Source of the DNA: Streptomyces sp. NBC_01451
Lineage (GTDB): Bacteria > Actinomycetota > Actinomycetes > Streptomycetales > Streptomycetaceae
Assembly (NCBI RefSeq): GCF_036227485.1
Contig: NZ_CP109479.1
Span: forward strand, 1,178,001-1,242,000
Length of the DNA stretch: 64,000 nt
Direction: 5' to 3'
In this document: positions 8,991-17,612 of the stretch, one piece after another
How positions within the stretch are numbered: position 1 is the stretch's first letter
How the letters are laid out: each line of letters begins with the position of its first letter
The notes under the pieces: generated by a model
Seen by the model: the letters and a program-made list of their open reading frames with translations, nothing else
Databases searched by the model: none
Told to the model about the DNA's origin: nothing
Made by a program: the position numbers and the translations under genes

Positions 8991-9527
8991 ATGTCTGACA
9001 TGATCGAAACCACGCCCGGCTGGCTGGCACCCGACGAGCTCGAACAGTCTCGCGCACGGATGCCGATCCTGTACGTCGAAGCCGTACCGGTGCGCGTCGA
9101 CGACAACGGCGAAGTCACCAAGATCGGCCTGCTCCTGCGCATCAGCTCGGACGGCACGGTCAGCCGCGCCCTGGTGTCGGGCCGCGTCCTGCACCACGAG
9201 CGCGTGCGCGACGCCCTCCTGCGCAACCTGGAGAAGGACCTCGGCCCGGTGGCGCTGCCCCGGGTCCCGGCCTCTCCACAGCCCTTCACCGTCGCGGAGT
9301 ACTTCCCGACGCTGGGGGTCACCCCGTTCCACGACCCGCGCCAGCACGCGGTGTCCCTCGCCTACATCGTCCCGGTGGCCGGCGACTGCCGCCCCCGCCA
9401 GGACGCCCTGGACCTGGTCTGGTTCAGTCCGGAGGAGGCGTCCTCCCCCGTGGTCCAGAACGAGATGCCGGGCGGCCAGGGAATGCTCCTCAAGCAGGCC
9501 CTGGCCCATGTCGGCCGCCTGTCCTGA
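8991..9527 (+). CDS. DUF4916 (NUDIX-like) protein
   Basis: 178 residues resembling the actinobacterial DUF4916 family, a NUDIX-fold group without a readable canonical NUDIX box. Landmarks are 'PDELEQSRARMPILYVEAVPVR', 'ALVSGRVLHHERVRDALLRNLEKDLGPVALPR' and 'VEYFPT'-like 'VAEYFPT'. No strong ribosome site precedes ATG 8991; ATG 9000 is an alternative. It appears to be a single-gene unit between the response regulator and the AT-rich leader at 9528. Function unknown. Confidence 0.85.
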   Translation: MSDMIETTPGWLAPDELEQSRARMPILYVEAVPVRVDDNGEVTKIGLLLRISSDGTVSRALVSGRVLHHERVRDALLRNLEKDLGPVALPRVPASPQPFTVAEYFPTLGVTPFHDPRQHAVSLAYIVPVAGDCRPRQDALDLVWFSPEEASSPVVQNEMPGGQGMLLKQALAHVGRLS

Positions 9528-9738
9528 ACAGGGCCGACAATCAAAACCCAGGAATTACAAAGGTTTCCACAGCATTTCCATGGCAATTGAATTCTGAGAT
9601 TTCGACTAACACCGCGCGGGGCCGTGTTAAGTTTCCTTTCATAGGGCGGCGGGGCGGCCCGGGGCGAGAGCCCCGATCCCCCTGTTTGTCCTCGCGGAAT
9701 TCCTCCCGTGCAGTACTGGAAACTCAGAAGGAGTCAGT
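9528..9738 (+). promoter_or_regulatory. AT-rich promoter and 5' leader of the 51-residue peptide gene
   Basis: This stretch is visibly poorer in GC than everything around it (for example 'caattgaattctgagatttcg'). It contains a small hairpin with a GAGA tetraloop at 9660-9675 (CGGGGC/GCCCCG), and a CCTCC-containing segment near 9697 that could pair with the AAGGAG ribosome site at about 9729. I cannot name a certain -10/-35 pair. Confidence 0.4.
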
Positions 9739-9894
9739 ATGAGCTTCAGGGTTGTTGCCCCGCTTACCCCTCGCCGGAACGCGAACACGGACCCCAACGC
9801 CAATCGGTTCCCGCAGCCCCCGCAGGACGCCCAGCAGGCGCGCCGTCGGCGCCCGCGCCCCGGCGAGCCCGTGCCGCCCCGGGCCGGCAACTGA
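9739..9894 (+). CDS. 51-residue Arg/Pro/Asn-rich peptide of unknown function
   Basis: A short gene with an excellent ribosome site (AGAAGGAGTCAGT before ATG). The product starts MSFRVVAPLTPRRNANTDPN and ends in a very basic, proline-rich tail (ARRRRPRPGEPVPPRAGN). It has no cysteine, one Ser, two Thr, no signal peptide and no membrane segment, and looks intrinsically disordered. It stops 18 bases before a perfect 15-bp hairpin and is followed by an ABC half-transporter gene. It might be a secreted or modified peptide exported by that transporter, or a leader ORF controlling readthrough into it. I do not recognise the family. Confidence 0.6.
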   Translation: MSFRVVAPLTPRRNANTDPNANRFPQPPQDAQQARRRRPRPGEPVPPRAGN

Positions 9895-9912
9895 CGTAAG
9901 AGCCCTGCTCAT

Positions 9913-9946
9913 CGGGAGGGCCGGTGGTGTTCCACCGGCCCTCCCG
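9913..9946 (+). terminator. Perfect 15-bp hairpin after the peptide gene
   Basis: Arms CGGGAGGGCCGGTGG and CCACCGGCCCTCCCG pair at every position around the 4-base loop TGTT. There is no T-run, as is common in Streptomyces terminators. It lies between the peptide stop (9894) and the transporter start (9988), so it either ends the peptide mRNA or acts as an attenuator. Confidence 0.85.
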
Positions 9947-9987
9947 GCGTTTCCGCTCCGCAGCACTGCGTGCGTCACAGGAGAATC

Positions 9988-11967
9988 ATGCGTGCGACCG
10001 AGGGTTATTCAGGAACCGATCATCCCCGAAGTGTTCCACCGGGTATTGAAATGTCCGTGTACGGGTTTCCGATCAATTCGGAAAGGGGTGAACCGGCCGA
10101 GAAATACGGGACTTGCACCACCCCTGCCGTCCCCGCCCGCACCGCATTCCGGCGTTTCTGGCCCATGACGAAGGGCCTGCGGCGCTGGCTCGTGACCGTG
10201 TGGCTGTGCACGGTTCTCGGCGCGATCGCCGAGACCTCCGCCATCCTGCTCTTCGGCGACCTCACCGACAACGCGCTGCAGAACGGCTCGCTGGACGCCT
10301 TCTGGACACCCGCCGTCCAGTGGCTCGGCATCGCCGTGGTGGGAGCGGCCATCGGGTACGCGGGCGGTTCCCTGTCCGTATGGGTGTCGGAGCGGTTCGT
10401 GATGCGGCTGCGCGAGCAGGTCTTCGACCATGTGCAGAAACTGCCCCCGCACTTCTTCCAGCGCCACCGTCAGGGCGATCTGCTCTCGCGGCTGACCGGT
10501 GACATCGAGGCCATCGAGCAGATGGCCGTCTCCGGCCTCATCGGGACCGCGTCCGCGCTGTTCAGCGCCGTCTTCTACGCGGCGGCCGCGTTCTGGCTGC
10601 AGTGGGACCTCGCAGCGGTGACCTTCGCCCTCGCCCCGCTGTTCTGGCTGGCCGCCCGGAGGTTCTCCGCCGGCGTCAGGTCCGTCGCCAGGGACGGCCG
10701 CGTGGCCGACGGCGCGGTCACCTCCGTGGTGGAGGAGTCCCTCGGCAATCTCGTCCTCACCCAGGCGTACGGCCGCGAGGACGCCGAGCGGCGCCGGCTG
10801 AAGGAGGAGGCCACGGCGTGGTTCCGGGCGTCGGTGCGCTCGGCGCGTCTCAACCAGGCGTACGGACAACTGGTCCAGGTCATCGAGACGGTCTGTGTGC
10901 TGGCCGTGATCGGCATCGGCGTCTGGGAGATCTCCGAAGGACAGATGACGCTCGGCCGGCTGCTCGCGTTCGCCGCGCTCCTCAGCTACCTCTACCCGCC
11001 CATCCGCGGCCTCGCCCAGCTGGGCCTTCTCGTCACCGCCGCCACGGCCGGCGCGGAACGGCTCATCGAGGTGTTGGACGCCCGGCCTGCCGTCTCCGAC
11101 CCGGCCGGCCCCGCACGCACCGGGACCGGCCGGCCCGACGGCAGCGTCGAGGTGCGCGATGTCTCCTTCCGCTATCCGGGCGCCGACAGCACAGCGCTCG
11201 ACGCGCTGTCGTTCACCGTCCGCCCCGGCGAACTGGTGATCGTCACCGGACCGAGCGGCGCCGGCAAGTCCACCCTCTCCAAGCTCCTGCTGCGCTTCTA
11301 CGACCCCGACTCCGGCGCCGTCCTGCTGGACGGCACCCCGCTGACGGACTTCCCGCTGGACCGCCTGCGCGAGTACGTCGCCCTGCTGCCGCAGGAGACC
11401 CTGGTCCTGCGCGACACGGTCCGCGCCAACATCGCCTGCGGCCGGCCCGGTGCCAGCGACCACGCCATCGAGGAGGCGGCCCGCACAGCCGACGCGCACG
11501 AGTTCATCACCGCGCTCCCCGACGGGTACGACACCCGGGTCGACCCCAACTCGGCGCGGCTGTCCGGCGGCCAGTTGCAGCGCCTCGCCATCGCCCGGGC
11601 CGTACTGCGCGACGCGCCGGTCCTCGTCCTCGACGAGCCCACCACCGGCCTCGACGCGATCGCCTCCCGCCGCATCGTCGAACCGCTGCGGCGCCTGATG
11701 ACCGGCCGCACCACGATCGTGATCACGCACGACCTGGACCTGGCTCCCGACGCCGACCGCATCCTCGTCATCGACCGGGGCCGCGTCGTCGAGACCGGCC
11801 GCCACGCCGAACTCCTCGCCCTGGGCGGCACCTACGCCCGCCTCCACAGCTCCCGGAGGGAGGCCTCAGCCGGTCCGGCCGAGGCGTTCCCGCCCTCGCC
11901 CGCGCATCTCCCGTACGCCGTGGCCGGTGGCCCCGAGGGCTACTACTACGGCGGACAGGCGTCCTGA
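9988..11967 (+). CDS. ABC half-transporter (fused membrane and ATPase domains)
   Basis: 659 residues: a polar N-terminal extension of about 60, six membrane helices (about 65-350, ABC_membrane), and an ATPase domain with Walker A 'GPSGAGKST', signature 'LSGGQLQRLAIARAV', Walker B 'VLVLDEP' and switch 'ITHD'. ATG 9988 is 5 bases after AGGAG, supporting the long N-terminus. There is no peptidase C39 domain, so it would not cleave a leader peptide. It probably works as a homodimer. Location behind the 51-residue peptide gene makes that peptide a candidate substrate (inference only). Confidence 0.92.
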   Translation: MRATEGYSGTDHPRSVPPGIEMSVYGFPINSERGEPAEKYGTCTTPAVPARTAFRRFWPMTKGLRRWLVTVWLCTVLGAIAETSAILLFGDLTDNALQNGSLDAFWTPAVQWLGIAVVGAAIGYAGGSLSVWVSERFVMRLREQVFDHVQKLPPHFFQRHRQGDLLSRLTGDIEAIEQMAVSGLIGTASALFSAVFYAAAAFWLQWDLAAVTFALAPLFWLAARRFSAGVRSVARDGRVADGAVTSVVEESLGNLVLTQAYGREDAERRRLKEEATAWFRASVRSARLNQAYGQLVQVIETVCVLAVIGIGVWEISEGQMTLGRLLAFAALLSYLYPPIRGLAQLGLLVTAATAGAERLIEVLDARPAVSDPAGPARTGTGRPDGSVEVRDVSFRYPGADSTALDALSFTVRPGELVIVTGPSGAGKSTLSKLLLRFYDPDSGAVLLDGTPLTDFPLDRLREYVALLPQETLVLRDTVRANIACGRPGASDHAIEEAARTADAHEFITALPDGYDTRVDPNSARLSGGQLQRLAIARAVLRDAPVLVLDEPTTGLDAIASRRIVEPLRRLMTGRTTIVITHDLDLAPDADRILVIDRGRVVETGRHAELLALGGTYARLHSSRREASAGPAEAFPPSPAHLPYAVAGGPEGYYYGGQAS

Positions 11968-11998
11968 GCCACGGCCGGGGGCGGCTCGGTTGCCCGGC

Positions 11999-12042
11999 GG
12001 CCCGGCTCCCGAGAGGTTGCGCTGTCGCCCGGGAGCGGGGCC
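11999..12042. terminator. Hairpin between convergent ABC transporter and pyc genes
   Basis: Arms at 11999-12011 and 12030-12042 pair at 12 of 13 positions (GGCCCGGCTCCCG against CGGGAGCGGGGCC) around an 18-base loop. Its position between two gene ends suits a bidirectional terminator. Confidence 0.6.
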
Positions 12043-12051
12043 GCCCCGGAT

Positions 12052-15000
12052 TCAGGCGATCTCGACGAGCAGGTCACCGCCCTCCACCTGCTGGATCCTG
12101 GTGATGGCCAGCCTCGTGACCTTCCCGGCCTTCGAGGCCGTGACCGCGGCTTCCATCTTCATCGCCTCGATGGTGGCCACCGTGGCACCGGCCGCCACCT
12201 CGTCCCCCTCGGCGACGGCGAGGGTCACCACTCCGGCGAACGGCGCGGCGACATGCCCGGGGTTGGCCCGGTCCGCCTTCTCCGTGGCCGGGATGTCCGA
12301 GGACACGGCGCTGTCGCGGATCTGGATCGGCCGCAGTTGGCCGTTCAGCGTGGACATCACGGTGCGCATACCGCGCTCGTCGGCCTCGCCCACCGCCTCC
12401 AGCTCGATGAGCAGCCGTACGCCCGGTTCGAGGTCGACGGCGTACTCCGTCCCGCGACGCAGCCCGTAGAAGAAGTCCTTGCTGGCCAGCACGCTGGTGT
12501 CGCCGTAGGTCTGACGGTGCGTCTCGTACTCGCGCGTCGGCCCGGGGAACAGCAGCCGGTTGAGCGTCGCCCGCCGGTCCTTGGCCAGCCCCGTGCGGTC
12601 GTCCGCGGTCAGTTCCGCCAATGGCCTGGGGGCGGCGCGGCCCTCCAGCGCCTTGGTGCGGAACGGCTCCGGCCAGCCGCCGGGCGGGTTGCCCAGCTCG
12701 CCGCGCAGGAAACCGATGACGGAGTCGGGGATGTCGAACCTGTTCGGTGTCGCCTCGAAGTCGTCCGGCGAGACGCCGGAACCGACGAGGTGGAGTGCGA
12801 GGTCCCCGACCACCTTCGACGAAGGGGTCACCTTGACGAGCCGGCCGAGGATCCGGTCGGCGGCGGCGTACATCGCCTCGATCGCCTCGAAGCGGTCGCC
12901 GAGACCCAGCGCGACCGCCTGGGTGCGCAGGTTGGACAGCTGCCCGCCGGGGATCTCGTGGTGGTAGACACGCCCGGTCGGCGAGGCGAGGCCCGCCTCG
13001 AACGGTGCGTAGATCTTCCGGACGCTCTCCCAGTACGGCTCCAGGTCGCCCACGGCCTTCAGGCTCAGCCCGGTGGGCCGCTCGGAGTAGTCGGTCGCGG
13101 CGACGATGCCCGACAGCGACGGCTGCGAGGTGGTGCCCGCCATCGACGCCACCGCGCCGTCGACCGCGTCCGCGCCGGCCTGGATCGCCGCGAGGTAGGT
13201 GGCGAGCTGGCCGCCCGCCGTGTCGTGGGTGTGGAGGTGCACCGGCAGGTCGAACTCGCGGCGCAGCGCCGACACGAGGGTCGCGGCGGCCGGGGCCCTG
13301 AGCAGGCCCGCCATGTCCTTGACGGCCAGGATGTGGGCGCCCGCGTCGACGATCTGCTCGGCCAGCCGGAGGTAGTAGTCCAGGGTGTAGAGGCGCTCGG
13401 ACGGGTCGGACAGGTCGGAGGTGTAGCAGAGGGCGACCTCGGCGATCGCCGTGCCCGTCTCGCGTACGGCGTCGATGGCGGGCCGCATCTGCCCGACGTC
13501 GTTGAGCGCGTCGAAGATCCGGAAGATGTCGATGCCGGTGGCCGCGGCCTCCTGCACGAAGGCGTCGGTCACCTCGGTCGGGTACGGCGTGTAGCCCACG
13601 GTGTTGCGCCCGCGCAGCAGCATCTGGAGGCAGATGTTCGGGACGGCCTCGCGCAGGGCGGCCAGGCGGTCCCACGGGTCCTCGGCGAGGAACCGGAGCG
13701 CGACATCGTAGGTGGCGCCGCCCCAGCACTCCAGGGAGAGCAGCTCGGGCAGGGTCCGCGCCACCACCGGGGCGATGGCGAGCATGTCCTTGGTACGGAC
13801 CCGGGTGGCCAGCAGGGACTGGTGGGCGTCGCGGAACGTGGTGTCGGTGACGCCGATGGTCGGCGACTCGCGCAGCCACCGGGCGAAGCCCTCCGGACCG
13901 AGTTCGACGAGCCGCTGCCGGGAGCCCGCGGGCGGTTCCCCGTTCGGCAGGGGCGGAATCTTGCCGACCGGGTCGATCAGCTCGGGCCGTTCGCCGTGCG
14001 GCTTGTTCACGGTGACGTCGGCGAGGTAGGTGAGCAGCTTCGTACCGCGGTCGGCGGAGTGACGTGCCGTGAGCAGCTGCGGCCGTCGCTCGATGAACGA
14101 CGTCGTGACCCGGCCGGCCCGGAAGTCCGCGTCGTCGAGCACGGCCTGCAGGAACGGGATGTTCGTGGCCACGCCGCGGATCCGGAACTCGGCGACGGCA
14201 CGCCGGGCCCTGCTGATCGCGGTCCCGAAGTCCCGGCCCCGGCAGGTGAGTTTGACCAGCATCGAGTCGAAGTGCGCGCTGATCTCCGTACCGGCGTGGG
14301 TGGTGCCGCCGTCCAGCCGGATGCCGGAGCCGCCGGGCGAGCGGTAGGCGCTGATCCGGCCGGTGTCCGGGCGGAAGCCGTTGGCGGGGTCCTCGGTGGT
14401 GATGCGGCACTGGAGCGCGGCACCGTGCAGGGTGACGGTCTCCTGGGAGAGCCCCAGGTCGGCCAGTGTCTCGCCGGAGGCGATGCGCAGCTGTGACTGC
14501 ACGAGGTCGACGTCGGTGACCTCCTCGGTCACCGTGTGCTCGACCTGGATGCGCGGGTTCATCTCGATGAACACGTGGTTGCCGTCGCGGTCGAGCAGGA
14601 ACTCCACGGTGCCCGCGTTGCGGTAGCCGATCTCCTGGGCGAACCGCACGGCGTCGGCGCAGATCCGGTCGCGGAGCGCCGGGTCGAGGTTGGGCGCGGG
14701 GGCCAGCTCGATCACCTTCTGGTGGCGCCGCTGCACCGAACAGTCGCGCTCGAAGAGGTGGATGACGTTGCCCTGGCCGTCGGCGAGGATCTGCACCTCG
14801 ATGTGGCGTGGCTCGACGACCGCCTTCTCCAGGAAGACCGTGGAGTCGCCGAACGCGGAGGCCGCCTCGCGCGCCGCGGCCTCGATGGACTCGCGCAGCT
14901 GGGCGGGTTCCTCGACGCGCCGCATACCGCGTCCGCCACCGCCGGCGACGGCCTTGACGAACACCGGGAAGCCGATGTCCTCGGCGGCGCGGACGAGTTC

Positions 15001-15426
15001 GTCCACGTCGGCGGAGGGTGCCGAGGAGGCCAGTACCGGTACTCCGGCCGCGCGGGCGGCGGCCACCGCGCTCGCCTTGTTGCCGGTCAGCTCCAGCGTG
15101 TCGGCGCTGGGCCCGACGAAGGTGATGCCGGCCTCCTCGCAGGCACGCGCCAGATCGGGGTTCTCGGACAGGAACCCGTAGCCGGGGTACACGGCGTCCG
15201 CGCCCGCCTGTCGCGCCGCGCGGACGATCTCCTCCACGGAGAGGTACGCCCGGACCGGGTGTCCCGGCCGGCCGATCTCGTAGGCCTCGTCGGCCTTCAA
15301 CCGATGCAGTGAATTGCGGTCCTCGTGCGGGAACACGGCCACGGTCCTCGCGCCCAGCTCATAGCTGGCGCGGAACGCGCGAATCGCGATCTCACCTCGG
15401 TTGGCGACCAGCACCTTGCGGAACAT
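12052..15426 (-). CDS. pyc: Pyruvate carboxylase
   Basis: 1124 residues, full length for the single-chain enzyme that carboxylates pyruvate to oxaloacetate with biotin and ATP (anaplerosis, cytoplasm). Order of domains: biotin carboxylase N-domain starting 'FRKVLVANRGEIAIRAFRA', ATP-grasp with 'GGGGRGMR' and 'EMNPRIQVEHTVTEE', biotin carboxylase C-domain, carboxyltransferase HMGL-like barrel ('DTTFRDAHQSLLATR', 'ECWGGATYDVA'), PYC_OADA region, and a biotinyl domain with K1090 in 'EAMKMEA'. ATG at 15426 is preceded by AAGGGA; the longer reading is not supported. It is apparently its own unit, ending convergently with the ABC gene. Confidence 0.98.
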   Translation of the reverse strand: MFRKVLVANRGEIAIRAFRASYELGARTVAVFPHEDRNSLHRLKADEAYEIGRPGHPVRAYLSVEEIVRAARQAGADAVYPGYGFLSENPDLARACEEAGITFVGPSADTLELTGNKASAVAAARAAGVPVLASSAPSADVDELVRAAEDIGFPVFVKAVAGGGGRGMRRVEEPAQLRESIEAAAREAASAFGDSTVFLEKAVVEPRHIEVQILADGQGNVIHLFERDCSVQRRHQKVIELAPAPNLDPALRDRICADAVRFAQEIGYRNAGTVEFLLDRDGNHVFIEMNPRIQVEHTVTEEVTDVDLVQSQLRIASGETLADLGLSQETVTLHGAALQCRITTEDPANGFRPDTGRISAYRSPGGSGIRLDGGTTHAGTEISAHFDSMLVKLTCRGRDFGTAISRARRAVAEFRIRGVATNIPFLQAVLDDADFRAGRVTTSFIERRPQLLTARHSADRGTKLLTYLADVTVNKPHGERPELIDPVGKIPPLPNGEPPAGSRQRLVELGPEGFARWLRESPTIGVTDTTFRDAHQSLLATRVRTKDMLAIAPVVARTLPELLSLECWGGATYDVALRFLAEDPWDRLAALREAVPNICLQMLLRGRNTVGYTPYPTEVTDAFVQEAAATGIDIFRIFDALNDVGQMRPAIDAVRETGTAIAEVALCYTSDLSDPSERLYTLDYYLRLAEQIVDAGAHILAVKDMAGLLRAPAAATLVSALRREFDLPVHLHTHDTAGGQLATYLAAIQAGADAVDGAVASMAGTTSQPSLSGIVAATDYSERPTGLSLKAVGDLEPYWESVRKIYAPFEAGLASPTGRVYHHEIPGGQLSNLRTQAVALGLGDRFEAIEAMYAAADRILGRLVKVTPSSKVVGDLALHLVGSGVSPDDFEATPNRFDIPDSVIGFLRGELGNPPGGWPEPFRTKALEGRAAPRPLAELTADDRTGLAKDRRATLNRLLFPGPTREYETHRQTYGDTSVLASKDFFYGLRRGTEYAVDLEPGVRLLIELEAVGEADERGMRTVMSTLNGQLRPIQIRDSAVSSDIPATEKADRANPGHVAAPFAGVVTLAVAEGDEVAAGATVATIEAMKMEAAVTASKAGKVTRLAITRIQQVEGGDLLVEIA

Positions 15427-15525
15427 CGTGGATCCCTTCAGCCTGCCGGTGACGCGCCCCATGTTGTCGGCCAGGCCCGGCTCGCGCCATGTGAGCCGGG
15501 CCACTCACCCCTGCCGGGGCCTCGT

Positions 15526-17340
15526 TCAGTGGAGATCGGCCCCGGCAGGGGTGTCGTCCAGGAAGCCGCCCGACTGGTGCTGCCAGAGCTTCGCATAGGC
15601 ACCCTCCGTGGCGAGCAGCTCCTGGTGCGTGCCCTGCTCGACGATCCGGCCTCGGTCGAGGACGACGAGCCGGTCCATGGTGGCGACCGTGCTCAGCCGG
15701 TGGGCCACCACGAGCGCCGTCCGTCCCTCCATGAGCCGCCACAGGGCCTCCTGGACGAGGATCTCGCTCTCGGAGTCCAGAGCGCTGGTGGCCTCGTCGA
15801 GCAGCAGGATCGGCGCGTCGCGCAGGATCGCCCGGGCCAGCGCGACCCGCTGGCGCTGTCCGCCGGACAGCTTGACCCCGCGTTCGCCCACCATGGTGTC
15901 GAAGCCGTCCGGCAGCGCGTCGGCGAACTCCGTGACGTGCGCCGCCTCGGCCGCGCGACGGATCTCGGCCTCGGTGGCGTCCGGGCGGGCGAACGCGATG
16001 TTGTCCCGCAGGGTGCGGTGGAACATCGCCGGGTCCTGCGGCACGTAGGCGATCAGGCCGCGCAGGTCCGTCTGGCGCAGCCGGCTGATGTCCTGGCCCC
16101 CGATCATGATCCGGCCGGAGTCGATGTCCGTCATCCGCAGCAGCAGGCGGCTGAGCGTGGTCTTGCCCCCGCCGGAACGGCCGACGAGGCCGATCTTCGC
16201 CCCGCTGGGCACCGCGAGGTCGAGTCCCTCGAAGAGCGGCTCGGCGCCTGCGTGGGCGAAGGTCACGTTCTCGAAGCGGACGTCGGCGGCCCGGGACCGC
16301 AGGGCCTCCGGAGTGGCCGGGTCGAGCACGGTCGGCGACGTCAGCAGCAGTTCGGTGAACTGCGCGGCCTCCGTCATCGAGCTCTCCAACCGACGGTAGA
16401 TCTGGTTGAACTCGAACATGATCCGCGTGGCGTTCGAGTAGTACGTGAAGGCGACCACGACCGTCTCCACGCCGTGTCCGTCCCCGGCGAGCGTGACCGC
16501 GAGCAGCAGCCCCAGGGCGTTGGTCAGCACGGACAGCGGCGCGACCAACGTGTCGATGCGCAGGTTGCCGTAGTCCCACGACCTCAGCATGAGCCGCCTC
16601 GACGCCGCGACCCGGGACCGGTGCTCGGCGGCCTCACGCTCCTCGGCGGCGAACGCCCGGACCGTGTCCATGTTCATCAGACTGTCGGCGACATGGCCCG
16701 ACACCCGGGCGATCGCCTCCTCCCGCTTGTCGACGAGTGCCTGGCGGCGACGGATGAGGGGCACCACGCACAGCGCCGTCAGGGCGATCATCGCCACCAG
16801 GCCGACCACGAGCAGCGGCTCGTAGCGCCACAGCACCACCGACCCGAACACGAGTGGCACCAGACTGCCCACGACCTGGAAGGTCAGTGTGTCGACGAAC
16901 TCCTCGAACCGGGAGGCGAAGCTGAGCACGCGCTTGGTCAGCGACCCGGCGAAGTTGTCGTGGAAGAACGCGGCGTCCTTGGCGAACAGCTCGTCCATGC
17001 CGATCACGTACAGATGCTCGATACCACGGGCGTCGACACGGTTCAGACAGTGCAGGCCCACGCGCCACAGCACCTCCGAGAGGAGCATGACGCCGGCGAA
17101 GGCAAGGACGTAGGGCATCGCCGAGCCGACGGTGATGCCGTCGCCGTCGGCGATCCGGCCGACGAGTTTCGCGACGACCAGCGGCGCGATGTAGGCGAGA
17201 CCGATGTTGCCGAGCGCCGGCAGCAGCATCGCGGGGAGCGTCAGCCGCCTGAGGCGAGCCAACTCCCGTACGTAATATCGGAGCGCGAGGAGCACCGGCC
17301 CTTTGCCCGGTGGGACCTCGCGAGATTCAGGCGATCCCAT
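15526..17340 (-). CDS. ABC half-transporter (fused membrane and ATPase domains)
   Basis: 604 residues: an ABC_membrane domain with six helices (about 30-320) and an ATPase domain with Walker A 'GRSGGGKTT', signature 'LSGGQRQRVALARAI', Walker B 'ILLLDEA' followed by 'TSALD', and H-loop 'VAHRLST'. It is a type IV exporter of the lipid/multidrug class. ATG at 17340 follows GGGTGGGA. It ends 100 bases before pyc and shares its direction; whether they form one transcript is unclear. Substrate unknown. Confidence 0.93.
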   Translation of the reverse strand: MGSPESREVPPGKGPVLLALRYYVRELARLRRLTLPAMLLPALGNIGLAYIAPLVVAKLVGRIADGDGITVGSAMPYVLAFAGVMLLSEVLWRVGLHCLNRVDARGIEHLYVIGMDELFAKDAAFFHDNFAGSLTKRVLSFASRFEEFVDTLTFQVVGSLVPLVFGSVVLWRYEPLLVVGLVAMIALTALCVVPLIRRRQALVDKREEAIARVSGHVADSLMNMDTVRAFAAEEREAAEHRSRVAASRRLMLRSWDYGNLRIDTLVAPLSVLTNALGLLLAVTLAGDGHGVETVVVAFTYYSNATRIMFEFNQIYRRLESSMTEAAQFTELLLTSPTVLDPATPEALRSRAADVRFENVTFAHAGAEPLFEGLDLAVPSGAKIGLVGRSGGGKTTLSRLLLRMTDIDSGRIMIGGQDISRLRQTDLRGLIAYVPQDPAMFHRTLRDNIAFARPDATEAEIRRAAEAAHVTEFADALPDGFDTMVGERGVKLSGGQRQRVALARAILRDAPILLLDEATSALDSESEILVQEALWRLMEGRTALVVAHRLSTVATMDRLVVLDRGRIVEQGTHQELLATEGAYAKLWQHQSGGFLDDTPAGADLH

Positions 17341-17612
17341 TCCCACCCTGTGTCGTCGTAGGGCGGCCCGCCGCACGCTGTCGCCGGGGTCGTCCCGGCA
17401 GACGGGCACGACGACGGAGCCCCCGCGAGGTTCGCGGCGGCGCCGAAGTGCGAGTACGGGCAGGCCAGAAGTCCCAGTGTCCCGCGCCGCCGCCCGCGTG
17501 GTCCAAGCGTTTTCTCGGCCAACGGCACACCGAACACGGGTGCGAACCGGGACGGGGCGGACGCGAACGCGAGTGCGAACCCGGGCCGGACGGGCGCGTC
17601 TATCCTTCGACC

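Noticed and set aside
9739..9894. Calling the 51-residue peptide a lanthipeptide, lasso or thiopeptide precursor
   Set aside because: It has no cysteine, almost no Ser/Thr core and no leader-like motif. No LanB/LanC, YcaO, radical SAM or lasso cyclase gene is nearby, and the transporter lacks a C39 peptidase.
12253..14496. Long open frames opposite pyc, the V/A-ATPase genes and the glycosyltransferase fusion
   Set aside because: They are antisense frames produced by high-GC codon bias: no domains, Arg/Gly/Pro-rich, no ribosome sites, while the other strand encodes full-length known proteins.
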